Assembly (NCBI GenBank): GCA_965212525.1
Contig: CBDBVC010000043.1
Coordinates: 124,001 to 188,000 of the forward strand
Direction of reading: 5' to 3'
Length of the DNA: 64,000 bases
Source: SZUA-38 sp965212525
GTDB lineage: Bacteria > Pseudomonadota > Gammaproteobacteria > Xanthomonadales > SZUA-38
Part shown: piece after piece, positions 46,628 to 55,514 of the stretch
Layout: the number at the start of each line of letters is the position of its first letter
How positions within the stretch are numbered: the stretch's first letter is position 1
Made by a program: the position numbers and the translations under genes
The notes under the pieces: generated by a model
The model's database searches: none
Told to the model about the DNA's origin: nothing
Seen by the model: the letters and a program-made list of their open reading frames with translations, nothing else

Positions 46628-47314
46628 ATGAGAATTCTTGTAATAGAAGACAATCCTGATATTGCAGCCAACATTGGTGATTACCTGGAAGAGTGTGGTC
46701 ACATTGTCGATTTTGCCGGAGACGGTGTCACCGGCCTGCATCTGGCCATCGTCGGTGATTTCGATGTCATCGTTCTTGATCTGATGCTGCCGGGCATGGA
46801 TGGACTGGATGTCTGCCGCAAACTGCACGAGGAAGCCAAGAAGAACATACCGGTACTGATGCTGACTGCTCGCGACACGCTGGAACAGAAACTGCGCGGC
46901 TTTGAATCCGGTGCCGATGATTACATGGTCAAGCCATTCGAGCTGCAGGAACTGGAAGCCCGTCTTCAGGTACTGGCCAGACGCGGACAATCCGTTCAGG
47001 CCAGGACGCTTGAAGTGGGCGATCTGAAATACGACCTGGACACCCTGATTGTGACACGCGGTGGCGAGTCGATTACACTGAACCCGACGGGCCTCAAGCT
47101 TCTGGAACTTCTGATGGAGGCGTCACCGCGCGTGGTGTCCCGTCATGAACTTGAAGTTCGTGTTTGGGGCGAAGAATTGCCAGACAGTGACAGCCTGCGT
47201 GTGCACATTCACAGTTTACGCAATGCGATTGACAAACCTTTCGATCAACCGATGATCCAGACACGGCACGGCATAGGATATCGATTGGTCAGTACACATG
47301 AAGTTCAAGCGTAG
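46628..47314 (+). CDS. OmpR-family response regulator
   Basis: The 228-residue protein has a receiver domain (VIEDNPDIAANIGDYL with acidic pocket, phospho-acceptor Asp in VIVLDLMLPGMDG, Thr in LMLTARD, Lys in MVKPF). The C-terminal winged helix contains LTPTGLKLLELL-like LNPTGLKLLELLMEASPR and ELEVRVWGEE...RVHIHSLRNAIDKPF. It shares 17 nt with the histidine kinase gene. Because it is divergent from the autotransporter, that gene is a natural target candidate, but this is an inference. Confidence 0.95.
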   Translation: MRILVIEDNPDIAANIGDYLEECGHIVDFAGDGVTGLHLAIVGDFDVIVLDLMLPGMDGLDVCRKLHEEAKKNIPVLMLTARDTLEQKLRGFESGADDYMVKPFELQELEARLQVLARRGQSVQARTLEVGDLKYDLDTLIVTRGGESITLNPTGLKLLELLMEASPRVVSRHELEVRVWGEELPDSDSLRVHIHSLRNAIDKPFDQPMIQTRHGIGYRLVSTHEVQA

Positions 47315-48602
47315 ATTACGATATCGGATCATCATCTCATTTCTGATATTCGGCACACTGCTCAGCGGGCTGTTTGCCATTACCGCACTGAGCATGCGGA
47401 CCTATCTTGAGAACACCCTGATCGACGAAGCACTGGAGAAGGATCTCTCCGCATTTGTCGAAGATCCCAACTATTTCGGTTTTTCATCACGCTATTTCGC
47501 CTGGGTCGGTCGACCCGACAAGGCCTGGGATGGCGTGCGCGATGCTTTCGAATCGGACGAGGGCATGGATCGTATCATTCCGGAGATCATCGCGCTGGAA
47601 AACGGCGTGCATGGCGTCTCGACGAAGGATCGCACCTATCGAATCGCCGTCAACAAATCTGGCCAGCTGTGGGGCTATGTCTTCTATGACACCACACCCA
47701 ATCCACGCGAGGGCGTCATGATTCTGTTGCTGATGGCTGGTGCCTTCGCCGGATTCTCGATGATTGCGCTGGTGCTGGCCATGTGGTCATCGAAACGCAT
47801 CATGGCGCCAGTGACCGATCTGGCCAACCGAATTTCATCACTCGGTGACGACATACATCCCGAGCCACTGTCACCCAATTACGCACACGATGAAGTGGGC
47901 TCGCTGGCTCATGCGCTGGATGAGTACGCCGCCAGGCTGACGGCACTGGTAGTGCGTGACAAGGAGTTCAATGCTGATGTGAGTCACGAACTCCGAACGC
48001 CACTGGCCGTGATCCAGAGCGCTACCGAACTGATGACCGCAGCCGCGGGACAGGATGAGAAGACGCTGACCAGACTGGAAAGGATTCGCCGCGCAACCAA
48101 GCAATCAGCAGAGCTGACCGAGGCATTGCTGCATCTGGGGCGTTCGGAAAAGGTTGATGGCAGCACCGGTGAGTATTACCGCATCGACAAGATCGTCGAG
48201 GACGTCATCGACTTCAAGCGTCACCTGATCGAGCACAAGGACGTCCAGGTGAATCTGGATGTGCAGTCTTCGTTCCTGGTGTGTGCGCCTGAATCGGTTA
48301 TCTCTGTCGTACTCGGCAATCTGATCGGTAATGCTTTCAAATACACGCCGCAGGGCGCCGTCAACATCAGCATCATCAACGGCGAGGTCATCGTTCAGGA
48401 CACCGGGCCAGGGCTCAAGGAAGATGAGCTGCAGAAGGTGTTTGTCAGGCATTACCGTGGCAGCAGTGCCAGTGGCAAGGGCTCCGGACTGGGGCTGGCC
48501 ATCGTCACGCGATTCTGTGAACTCTATAACTGGACGGTGATTATCGAGAAGGGCGAGCCCAGTGGCCTGCGCGCACGTCTGCAGTTTCTGGACACCGTCT
48601 GA
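47298..48602 (+). CDS. Membrane sensor histidine kinase
   Basis: The 434-residue protein has two membrane helices (YRIIISFLIFGTLLSGLFAI; GVMILLLMAGAFAGFSMIALVLAMW) bracketing a periplasmic sensor of about 115 residues. A HAMP segment, HisKA with His in DVSHELRTPLAVI, and an ATPase with NLIGNAFKYT, DTGPGL and GKGSGLGLAIV follow. It is the cognate kinase of the overlapping regulator. The signal is unknown. Confidence 0.95.
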   Translation: MKFKRRLRYRIIISFLIFGTLLSGLFAITALSMRTYLENTLIDEALEKDLSAFVEDPNYFGFSSRYFAWVGRPDKAWDGVRDAFESDEGMDRIIPEIIALENGVHGVSTKDRTYRIAVNKSGQLWGYVFYDTTPNPREGVMILLLMAGAFAGFSMIALVLAMWSSKRIMAPVTDLANRISSLGDDIHPEPLSPNYAHDEVGSLAHALDEYAARLTALVVRDKEFNADVSHELRTPLAVIQSATELMTAAAGQDEKTLTRLERIRRATKQSAELTEALLHLGRSEKVDGSTGEYYRIDKIVEDVIDFKRHLIEHKDVQVNLDVQSSFLVCAPESVISVVLGNLIGNAFKYTPQGAVNISIINGEVIVQDTGPGLKEDELQKVFVRHYRGSSASGKGSGLGLAIVTRFCELYNWTVIIEKGEPSGLRARLQFLDTV

Positions 48603-48618
48603 TCAGACATTCGAACCA

Positions 48619-49728
48619 TTACTGACCGTCTGCAATTCCCCGGCGTGTCACCAGATAGACAGCAAAACTCCCCAGCCAGTGACCTCCGGCGTAATGTTCA
48701 CCAGTGGTGGCAGCCAGACCAGCGCGCATGTGCCGTCCGGCGGCCATTTGCAGGCGCTTGTGCCGCGGGTCATCAGCATGCAGTGCCGTGGCCATGCCTT
48801 CAAGCATCCAGGCGCGTGACAGGTTGAGACCATCCAGATGTGCCAGTTTGCCATCAGTCTTGTCCGTGACGGTTTCGGGTGACAGATTGAACGACTCTCC
48901 CAGATCCATGAAGCTTTGCAACCATTCGCCATAAGCCTCCTGATCGAGTACGCGACGCATCAGGTCGGCTTCTGCCAGACAGGGAGAGAGAAAATCCTGT
49001 CCACCCGGCTCATAGCCCAGTGGACAATTCCTGTCATCGACATAGAAGGCCCTGATTCGCTGTTCCAGCAATTGCCGGAATTGATCACGCCCGGCGATCG
49101 ATGCCCAGTCATGCATCAGTCCGAATGCGAATGCAGTCTGTGAATGTTCCCCGGTGCGGATCGGATAGCTCAGTTTTTCCAGCCATTGAGACAGACGCTG
49201 TTCGAGGAACGATTCCAGCGGCGTGATGGCTGTCAGCCAGCGTCGCGCATCCGGGTCATCAAACTGCCGCAGTTCTGCGGCCAGCTGCAGGAACCAGGCG
49301 ATCCCGTATGGCCGCTCGAAACTGCGGCGCCATTCAGGCGTGAAATAGTCAAGTTCGGCTTTCAGGTTGGCGATCGTCAGGCTCTGGTTCAGTGCTCTCC
49401 TTGCCTGTTCGGCAAAGTCGGCTTCGGGGTGTGCTTTCAGCAATCGCACCAGCAGCCAGTGACCGTGCACGGATGAGTGCCAGTCATAACAGCCGTAAAA
49501 TGCCGGCGTTAGCTGCTGTGGTGTCTGTGCGTCCTCATCAGACTGCAATACATGGGCAATCTTGTTGGGGTAGGGCTTGTGGACGCAATCCAGTGCCAGC
49601 TTGGCAAATCGATCAACCAGCCTTTCACTGTCGATCTGAAATGCATGAGCGGGAATTGCGGTCACCAGCACAACTGTGGCAAAGAACAAAAGGGTCGCAG
49701 AAAATCGATGGATTCGGTCGAGTATCAT
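48619..49728 (-). CDS. DUF2891 family exported protein
   Basis: The 369-residue product from ATG 49728 has a signal peptide (SATLLFFATVVLVTAIPAHAF). It also has the DUF2891 hallmark YGCYDWHSSVHGHWLLVRLL, and later RPYGIAWFLQLAAEL, GLMHDWASIAGR and HLDGLNLSRAWMLEGMA. The alpha-helical toroid-like pattern recalls glycan-active enzymes, but no activity is established. Its ATG overlaps the stop of the MFS gene by 4 nt. Confidence 0.9.
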   Translation of the reverse strand: MILDRIHRFSATLLFFATVVLVTAIPAHAFQIDSERLVDRFAKLALDCVHKPYPNKIAHVLQSDEDAQTPQQLTPAFYGCYDWHSSVHGHWLLVRLLKAHPEADFAEQARRALNQSLTIANLKAELDYFTPEWRRSFERPYGIAWFLQLAAELRQFDDPDARRWLTAITPLESFLEQRLSQWLEKLSYPIRTGEHSQTAFAFGLMHDWASIAGRDQFRQLLEQRIRAFYVDDRNCPLGYEPGGQDFLSPCLAEADLMRRVLDQEAYGEWLQSFMDLGESFNLSPETVTDKTDGKLAHLDGLNLSRAWMLEGMATALHADDPRHKRLQMAAGRHMRAGLAATTGEHYAGGHWLGSFAVYLVTRRGIADGQ

Positions 49729-51077
49729 GGAAGTGTCTCGTTGTCGCGACGCATCTGTTGAAAACAATTGGCCAGGCGGAAGGTCAGCACTATCCAGGCC
49801 AGCGCAGCAATCATGCCAATAACCGCCACTACCTGCAGTGATGAATAGAGGAAGAAAAACAGGAAAACGGAGGTGGCCAGTGTGTCACCTGCACGCCAGA
49901 TCACTGTCTCGGTGAAATTCTTGAACTTGTATTTTGATTCCGGACCGACCGCCGTGTACAGCATGTGAGTGGCCGGATTTGTGATCGCAAACAGGGTTGA
50001 TCTACGGATGATGTGCTGCACGACGATCAGCATGAATACCGGCATAAAGGCGAACATGCCGAAGCCGATACAGACAACGATGGGCAGCAGTGACAACAGA
50101 ACACCCAGCCTGATGTGTTTCATCATCCACCAGGTGAATCCGAACTGGATCGTCAGCGTCAGACTGTTGGCCCACAGATTGATGGTGGCATAGATGGCGG
50201 TCATGCCATCGCGGTCGCCGGCAAATTGCTCGGAAATGAAACTGCCGGAAATGGCATAGATCAGCGCACCGGTGAAGGTGCCCAGGAACATGAAGGCGGC
50301 AACCAGTTGCAACAGGCGGTGTTTACCGATCAGTCTGGCACCGGCGAGGATGGTACCCCCCATTGGCTTGGATGTGTTGTGAGCCGGCGATGAGCCGCTG
50401 TCATGGTATCCACGAAACAGCAACAGCAGGAGTATCAGCGCCATTGTCAGGAACGCCATGGAAATCAGTGGCAGATTACCGGTACCGATAGCGGTGACAA
50501 ATTGCGAGGTCAGCAGATCGCCGCAGATGGCACCGGATGAGCCACCGGCGGCAATGATGCCGAAGGTGTTGCGGGCACTGGCGGTGCTGTGCACATCGGC
50601 CATGACGCTCCAGAACACGGAAACCACAAACAGGCTGAAACAGCTGACCCAGACGAAAAACACATAGGGAAGTGCTACGTCGTCTGGTGAGCTTCTGAAC
50701 CAGAAATAGAATCCGGCCAGATTGAGTATGAAAAACACATAGACGAAGGGCACGAATCGGCGTCTGGGGTAGTTCTTGGACAACCAGCCGTAAATCGGAG
50801 TGACCAGCAGCATGACGATCAGCGTGATCAGATACAGGAACGGCAGTCGTTCGACGCCGTCTTCCACCGCCAGGGCGTCCTTGACTGGCCTGACCGTGTA
50901 GTAACTGGCCAGAATAAAGAAGAAATACAGGAATGACAGCGCTGTCCGGGACAGCCTGAAGTCCGGTGAAAGCGATTTCGGGGCTTGCCTTGAGTCGACC
51001 AGTTCCTGGTTCAATACACTCGGGCTCCGTGGATGAGGGACGCGTTCTGAACGGGATTGTAGCAGACATTCTGTCAT
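49725..51077 (-). CDS. MFS permease resembling ATP/ADP-translocase-like carriers
   Basis: The 450-residue membrane protein has about twelve helices. An N-terminal TVRPVKDALAVEDGVERLPFLYL block resembles bacterial relatives of nucleotide translocases annotated as MFS/AAA-type. SVFWSVMADVHSTASARNTFGIIAAGGSSGAICGDLL is characteristic of this branch. The substrate is unknown. It is cotranscribed with the DUF2891 gene through an ATGA overlap and is divergent from the FGGY kinase. The pairing with DUF2891 suggests one task, possibly uptake plus handling of a carbohydrate or nucleotide. Confidence 0.78.
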   Translation of the reverse strand: MTECLLQSRSERVPHPRSPSVLNQELVDSRQAPKSLSPDFRLSRTALSFLYFFFILASYYTVRPVKDALAVEDGVERLPFLYLITLIVMLLVTPIYGWLSKNYPRRRFVPFVYVFFILNLAGFYFWFRSSPDDVALPYVFFVWVSCFSLFVVSVFWSVMADVHSTASARNTFGIIAAGGSSGAICGDLLTSQFVTAIGTGNLPLISMAFLTMALILLLLLFRGYHDSGSSPAHNTSKPMGGTILAGARLIGKHRLLQLVAAFMFLGTFTGALIYAISGSFISEQFAGDRDGMTAIYATINLWANSLTLTIQFGFTWWMMKHIRLGVLLSLLPIVVCIGFGMFAFMPVFMLIVVQHIIRRSTLFAITNPATHMLYTAVGPESKYKFKNFTETVIWRAGDTLATSVFLFFFLYSSLQVVAVIGMIAALAWIVLTFRLANCFQQMRRDNETLP

Positions 51078-51152
51078 GTCATGATGATGATTGTACTGGC
51101 TTGAGCGCAGGCAGATGACAACTCACCGAATCAACAGCACGAGGCAGCTCCA

Positions 51153-52718
51153 TTGAGCCTTCAGGATGAGTCGCTGGTGCTTGCCATTGATGTCGGCAGC
51201 CAGAGTGTCAGGGCGGTGCTGGTCAACGGGGATGGCGATTTTGTGGCCAAGTCATCGCATGCGCTCGATCCACCGAAATCGCCTCAGCCCGGCTATGCTG
51301 AAGTCGACCCCGAGGCGCTGTGGCAGACCGTTTGCCAGACCGTGAGGCAATTGTCCGATCATCATGCCACCGAAATCAGTGCCGTGGTGTCGATGAGTAT
51401 CACCGTACAGCGCGGCACCGTCGTCTGTCTCGATGAGTCAGGTGAGCCCGTCAGGCCAGCGATCATGTGGATGGATCAGCGGATCAGCGCCGGTGCCTCG
51501 ACACTACCGCTGCGCTGGCGAAGCCTGTTTCGCTTGTCAGGACAGTATGCAACGATCGATTACCTGGCGCAGCAGTGTGAAGCCCGCTGGCTGGCAGAGA
51601 ATCAGCCAGCTTTGTGGCGTGGGACAGCCTCATTCCTGTTCCTGTCCGGCTTTCTGCACTACAGACTCACAGCAGCCCTGCGTGATTCGGTTGCCAATCA
51701 GGTCGGCTATATTCCATTCGATTACAAACGTCATCGCTGGGCCAGTGCCGGCAACTGGAAGTGGCAGGTGGTGCCCGTACGGGCCAGTCAGTTACCCGAG
51801 CTGGTCGCCGTAGGTGAGGCCATCGGTCAGCTTGATGACGCTGCAGCGCAGCAGATGCGTCTGCCAACCGGGCTGCCCGTGATCGCCGCCGCGTCTGACA
51901 AGGCGTCAGAATCGCTGGGTGCCGGCTGCCTTTCGCCACATCAGGCCTGCCTCAGTCTGGGGACCCAGGCCTCGATCAATGTCATGAGCGATCGCTATAT
52001 CGAGGCCGTGCCGATGATTCCGGCCTTCCCGGCACCGGTACCGGGTCGATACTGTTCGGAGGTCACTGTCATACGCGGTTTCTGGATGGTGACCTGGTTC
52101 AAGCAGCAGTTTGCGGCACTGGAAGCCATGCAGGCCGAGCAAGCTGGATTGTCCACCGAACAGATTCTGGATCGCATGGTCGAGTCAATCGACCCCGGGT
52201 CGCTGGGTCTGATGCTGCAACCGTTCTGGGGCGGCGGCCTGCGCTATCCTGGAATATCGGCCAAGGGTGCGGTGATCGGCTTTGGTGCCGATCACACCAA
52301 GGCCCATTTTTACCGGGCGATTCTCGAAGGCCTGGCCTATGCACTGCGTGACGGGCGTCATCGAATCGAGCGCAAGTCCGGAGCGCCGGTTACAGAATGC
52401 GTGGTGACTGGCGGCGGCTCGCGCTCCGACGTCACCCTGCAGATTATCGCCGATGTGATGAACCTGCCGGCACGGCGCATTCATACTCACGAAGCTTCAA
52501 TTCTCGGCGCTGCCATCACGGCTGCGGTGGGTGGTGGCCTGCATGACGGATTCGAATCGGCCGTTGCTGCCATGTCCCATCGCGGTGAGTCGTTCGAGCC
52601 GAATCTCAATGCGCATCACATCTACAACCGTCTGTTCAACGAGGTCTATCTGAAGATGTACGGAAAACTTGAGCCACTTTATGAAACCATTCGCGACATT
52701 ACCGGTTATCCCGCATGA
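51153..52718 (+). CDS. FGGY-family carbohydrate kinase
   Basis: The 521-residue protein has the two ASKHA-fold halves: LAIDVGSQSVRAVLVNGDG (phosphate 1), MWMDQRI, SLGTQASINVM and VVTGGGSRSDVTLQIIADVMNLP (adenosine/FGGY signature region). It phosphorylates an unidentified sugar or polyol. The start is TTG at 51153, after a GAGG-type ribosome binding site; no ATG is close. Its stop overlaps phzF by 4 nt. Confidence 0.88.
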   Translation: MSLQDESLVLAIDVGSQSVRAVLVNGDGDFVAKSSHALDPPKSPQPGYAEVDPEALWQTVCQTVRQLSDHHATEISAVVSMSITVQRGTVVCLDESGEPVRPAIMWMDQRISAGASTLPLRWRSLFRLSGQYATIDYLAQQCEARWLAENQPALWRGTASFLFLSGFLHYRLTAALRDSVANQVGYIPFDYKRHRWASAGNWKWQVVPVRASQLPELVAVGEAIGQLDDAAAQQMRLPTGLPVIAAASDKASESLGAGCLSPHQACLSLGTQASINVMSDRYIEAVPMIPAFPAPVPGRYCSEVTVIRGFWMVTWFKQQFAALEAMQAEQAGLSTEQILDRMVESIDPGSLGLMLQPFWGGGLRYPGISAKGAVIGFGADHTKAHFYRAILEGLAYALRDGRHRIERKSGAPVTECVVTGGGSRSDVTLQIIADVMNLPARRIHTHEASILGAAITAAVGGGLHDGFESAVAAMSHRGESFEPNLNAHHIYNRLFNEVYLKMYGKLEPLYETIRDITGYPA

Positions 52719-53500
52719 TTCGTTTATTCCAGATTGATGCCTTTGCCGATGAACTGTTTCGTGGAAACCCGGCTGCAGTCTGCCCGCTCGATGAGTGGTT
52801 GCCCGAAACGCTGATGCAGCAGATTGCTGCGGAGAACAACCTGTCGGAAACCGCCTTCTTCGTCGGTGACCAGGGGCAGTATCAGCTGCGCTGGTTTACG
52901 CCGGCCTGTGAGGTTGATCTGTGTGGTCATGCCACGCTGGCCACCGCCTGGGTGATCTTCAATCGATTGTCGGATGACTCAACAACCCTGAAATTCGAGA
53001 CACGTTCCGGTGAGCTTCGGGTGCATCGGGATGGTGATCATATCGTCTTGGACTTTCCGGCACAGCCATCGGAACGCACGGAGATTGATTCGAAGCTGTC
53101 TGACGCACTGGGCAGCGTTCCCGAAGAAGTCTGGACCACCGATGATGCCCTTGCCGTGTATCCGACTCAGGCAGACGTCGAATCGATACAACCGGATCTT
53201 GCCGCACTGTGCCGACTGCCGTATCGGGGCGTTATCGTCACTGCGCCGGGTGAGGACTGTGATTTCGTCAGCCGCTTCTTTGCACCGGCGGTCGGTGTCG
53301 ATGAAGACCCCGTCACCGGTTCGGCCCATTGCAAGCTGGCGCCCTACTGGGCCAACCGGCTGGGCAGACAATCACTGACAGCCAGGCAGCTCTCGAAACG
53401 CGGCGGCACGATTTTATGTTCTGTTAACGCCTCCCGTGTCAGACTCTCCGGCAAGGCGGTTGAGTACCTGCGCGGTGAGATCGAAGTCGGTGATCCGTAA
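52715..53500 (+). CDS. PhzF family isomerase
   Basis: The 261-residue protein has the PhzF signature N-terminus FQIDAFADELFRGNPAAVCPL, catalytic Glu in NNLSETAFFV, VDLCGHATLA, and DEDPVTGSAHC in the second half. Members isomerise or epimerise small metabolites; many substrates are unknown. The ATG overlaps the kinase stop, so kinase and isomerase probably act in one pathway. Confidence 0.9.
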   Translation: MIRLFQIDAFADELFRGNPAAVCPLDEWLPETLMQQIAAENNLSETAFFVGDQGQYQLRWFTPACEVDLCGHATLATAWVIFNRLSDDSTTLKFETRSGELRVHRDGDHIVLDFPAQPSERTEIDSKLSDALGSVPEEVWTTDDALAVYPTQADVESIQPDLAALCRLPYRGVIVTAPGEDCDFVSRFFAPAVGVDEDPVTGSAHCKLAPYWANRLGRQSLTARQLSKRGGTILCSVNASRVRLSGKAVEYLRGEIEVGDP

Positions 53501-53570
53501 TATGTTGTCGGACACGGTTTAAACAATAATCTGCCATTCAGGCTCAAGCGTCAGTAGTGCACACCAGGGA

Positions 53571-55127
53571 ATGGAGATGAGGGCATACACTGTGAAACGA
53601 CTGATACCACTGATTGGATTACTGTTATTTACACTGGCAACAGAACTCGCTGCTGTCGAACTGGCACGCGACGGAACGGGTGAAGTCCTGATATTTCCCT
53701 ACTACAGTGTTGAGAAAGGGTATCTGAGCCTGATGACCATCAAGAACACCACAGCTGATGTCAAGGCGCTCAAGTTCAGAATTCTCGAAGCCAGCAATCA
53801 TCGTGAGGTACTCACATTCAACATCTACCTGGCGCCATTGGACAGCTGGACAGCGGCGCTTTTCTCATTCAGCGATGACGGGCCTGGCAATATTGTCACC
53901 CGTGACTCAAGTTGTACCGTTCCCGATATCATTGGACAAACCAGCGTCGCACCGGAACTGCCCCGGTTGGCTGATGGCGCACGTTACGTCTCATTGCGTA
54001 ATTATGGTTATACCGGTGTGAATAATGATGCTGGGCCCGACGATATGGAGCGTAATCGTCAGGGCATGATCGAAGTGATCGAGATGGGTCGACTGCAGGA
54101 CGACATACAGGGCTCTGCATCAGCGGCAACATTCGAGGGCGACGCGCCTGCTGATTGTGAGCAGCTCAATCAGGCCTGGATCACGGATATCTTTGGTTTG
54201 CCAACGGCGGATTCCTACTGGATTGATGATGCCAATATAGATCTGTTAGCCCCGTCGGGTGGGTTGACCGGATCCATGAGGCTGTTGAATGTGCCCGATG
54301 GTGTGCAAGCCTCCTACAATCCGGAAATCATCGACCGCTTCAGTCAGACAGTGTTGCATACACTTCCAGGAGATCCGCTACCGAATCTGACCAGTGCAAA
54401 CCATGATTCAGATGGCGACGGATTTACTGACAGTCGTGTGTTTCACCCGGTTTCTGGAGAAGAGCTGGTATCCAACTGGAACGAATCCATCGATGCCGTT
54501 TCTGCGCTGTTCATGAGTGAGACGATAGAAAACGAGATAGTCATGGAAGATGTTCTGTCGGCGGTTACCGAATGGACACTGAACTACCCTACCAAGCAAT
54601 TTTACACCGATCCGATGTGGGCGTCTGAGTCACGTATGCCATTCAGCCAGTTGTATCGGGATCTGTCACAGTTTCCATTTTTCGGGCCCACCCCAGAAGC
54701 AGGCTCCTGTCAGGACTACAGGTTTGTCTTGCAAAACCGGGAAGGTGAGTCGGTTGATCCGGAAGCAGGGCTGATCTGTATTGGTGCCTGTCCACCGCCG
54801 ATACTGCAAGTGTGTCACGGATCCTCAACGCTTGCCTTCGATGATCAGAGCGTTACTTCAATCTTTGGTGAACGACCTTACAAGAACCGCCTGCCACGTG
54901 TATTTGACACTGGCCACGTTCGAATAAATCTGACGCCCGACGCCGAGGAACGACGGCTGACCGATCGTGAAGGCAACATCTATTTCGGTGTGCCTGTGAC
55001 TGGTTTTTCGGTAGAAATACTCAAAAATAACCAATCGTTCGGTAACGGTGTCATTGCCAATTATGCAAGCTCAGCCCCGCATCGTCGCGTTCGCAGAATC
55101 GAATCCGCCTCGGAGGAGATGCAGTAG
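53571..55127 (+). CDS. Secreted protein of unknown family, tandem paralogue 1
   Basis: I do not recognise a named family. The 518-residue product has a signal peptide (LIPLIGLLLFTLATELAAVE). The shared frame starts with GEVLIFPYYSVEKGYLSLMTI and contains FNIYLAPLDSWTAALF, RDSSCTVPDIIGQ, RQGMIEVIEMG, a DC-x-QLNQAW element, PGDPLPNLTSANHDSDGDGF and DAVSALFMSE. It ends with LTDREGNIYFGVPVTGFSVEI and GVIANYAS. Conserved cysteines suggest disulfides and an exported, beta-rich fold. Start could also be ATG 53577. Two further paralogues follow. Confidence 0.85.
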   Translation: MEMRAYTVKRLIPLIGLLLFTLATELAAVELARDGTGEVLIFPYYSVEKGYLSLMTIKNTTADVKALKFRILEASNHREVLTFNIYLAPLDSWTAALFSFSDDGPGNIVTRDSSCTVPDIIGQTSVAPELPRLADGARYVSLRNYGYTGVNNDAGPDDMERNRQGMIEVIEMGRLQDDIQGSASAATFEGDAPADCEQLNQAWITDIFGLPTADSYWIDDANIDLLAPSGGLTGSMRLLNVPDGVQASYNPEIIDRFSQTVLHTLPGDPLPNLTSANHDSDGDGFTDSRVFHPVSGEELVSNWNESIDAVSALFMSETIENEIVMEDVLSAVTEWTLNYPTKQFYTDPMWASESRMPFSQLYRDLSQFPFFGPTPEAGSCQDYRFVLQNREGESVDPEAGLICIGACPPPILQVCHGSSTLAFDDQSVTSIFGERPYKNRLPRVFDTGHVRINLTPDAEERRLTDREGNIYFGVPVTGFSVEILKNNQSFGNGVIANYASSAPHRRVRRIESASEEMQ

Positions 55128-55514
55128 CCAGCCCGGGTCTGTTCCCCTGAAGGCATTCAGGCAATCTGACTGCCGTATGTATCAGTCGGTGAAGTATTCA
55201 CCAATCCACTCTGATGGCGTCATTATTCGCACAAGAATGTAAATAACCTGCTTACCCGATTTTCATACTGGCTTAACGAATGGCGTGATAGCTTAATTCC
55301 AGTCGTCACATGCATACACTTCAGTGTGTCCAAAGGTTTAAGGCTTTGTAGTACAGCACTTGCTGTGTCTGGTTCGGTGTTAATGACCAGATTCTTGAAC
55401 CGATGTCGCGATGTAGATCAGGTGCTTGACTGTTGGACCACAGTCCATCGTGTCAACGCCCATCACGCCAATTCGCACGATCTGGCGTCAACCTGTGTCC
55501 AATATGGGGGGAGT
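55128..55514 (+). other. 387-nt gap between paralogues 1 and 2
   Basis: No gene is seen. A 6-bp inverted repeat ACGCCA (55465-55470) / TGGCGT (55483-55488) sits in the leader just before the ribosome binding site of paralogue 2. A TTGAAC at 55395-55400 could be a -35 element but lacks a good -10 partner. Confidence 0.4.

Noticed and set aside
46443..46631. Small open frame across the terminator before the response regulator
   Set aside because: It starts at a poor codon, runs through the terminator stem and T-run, and has no ribosome binding site.
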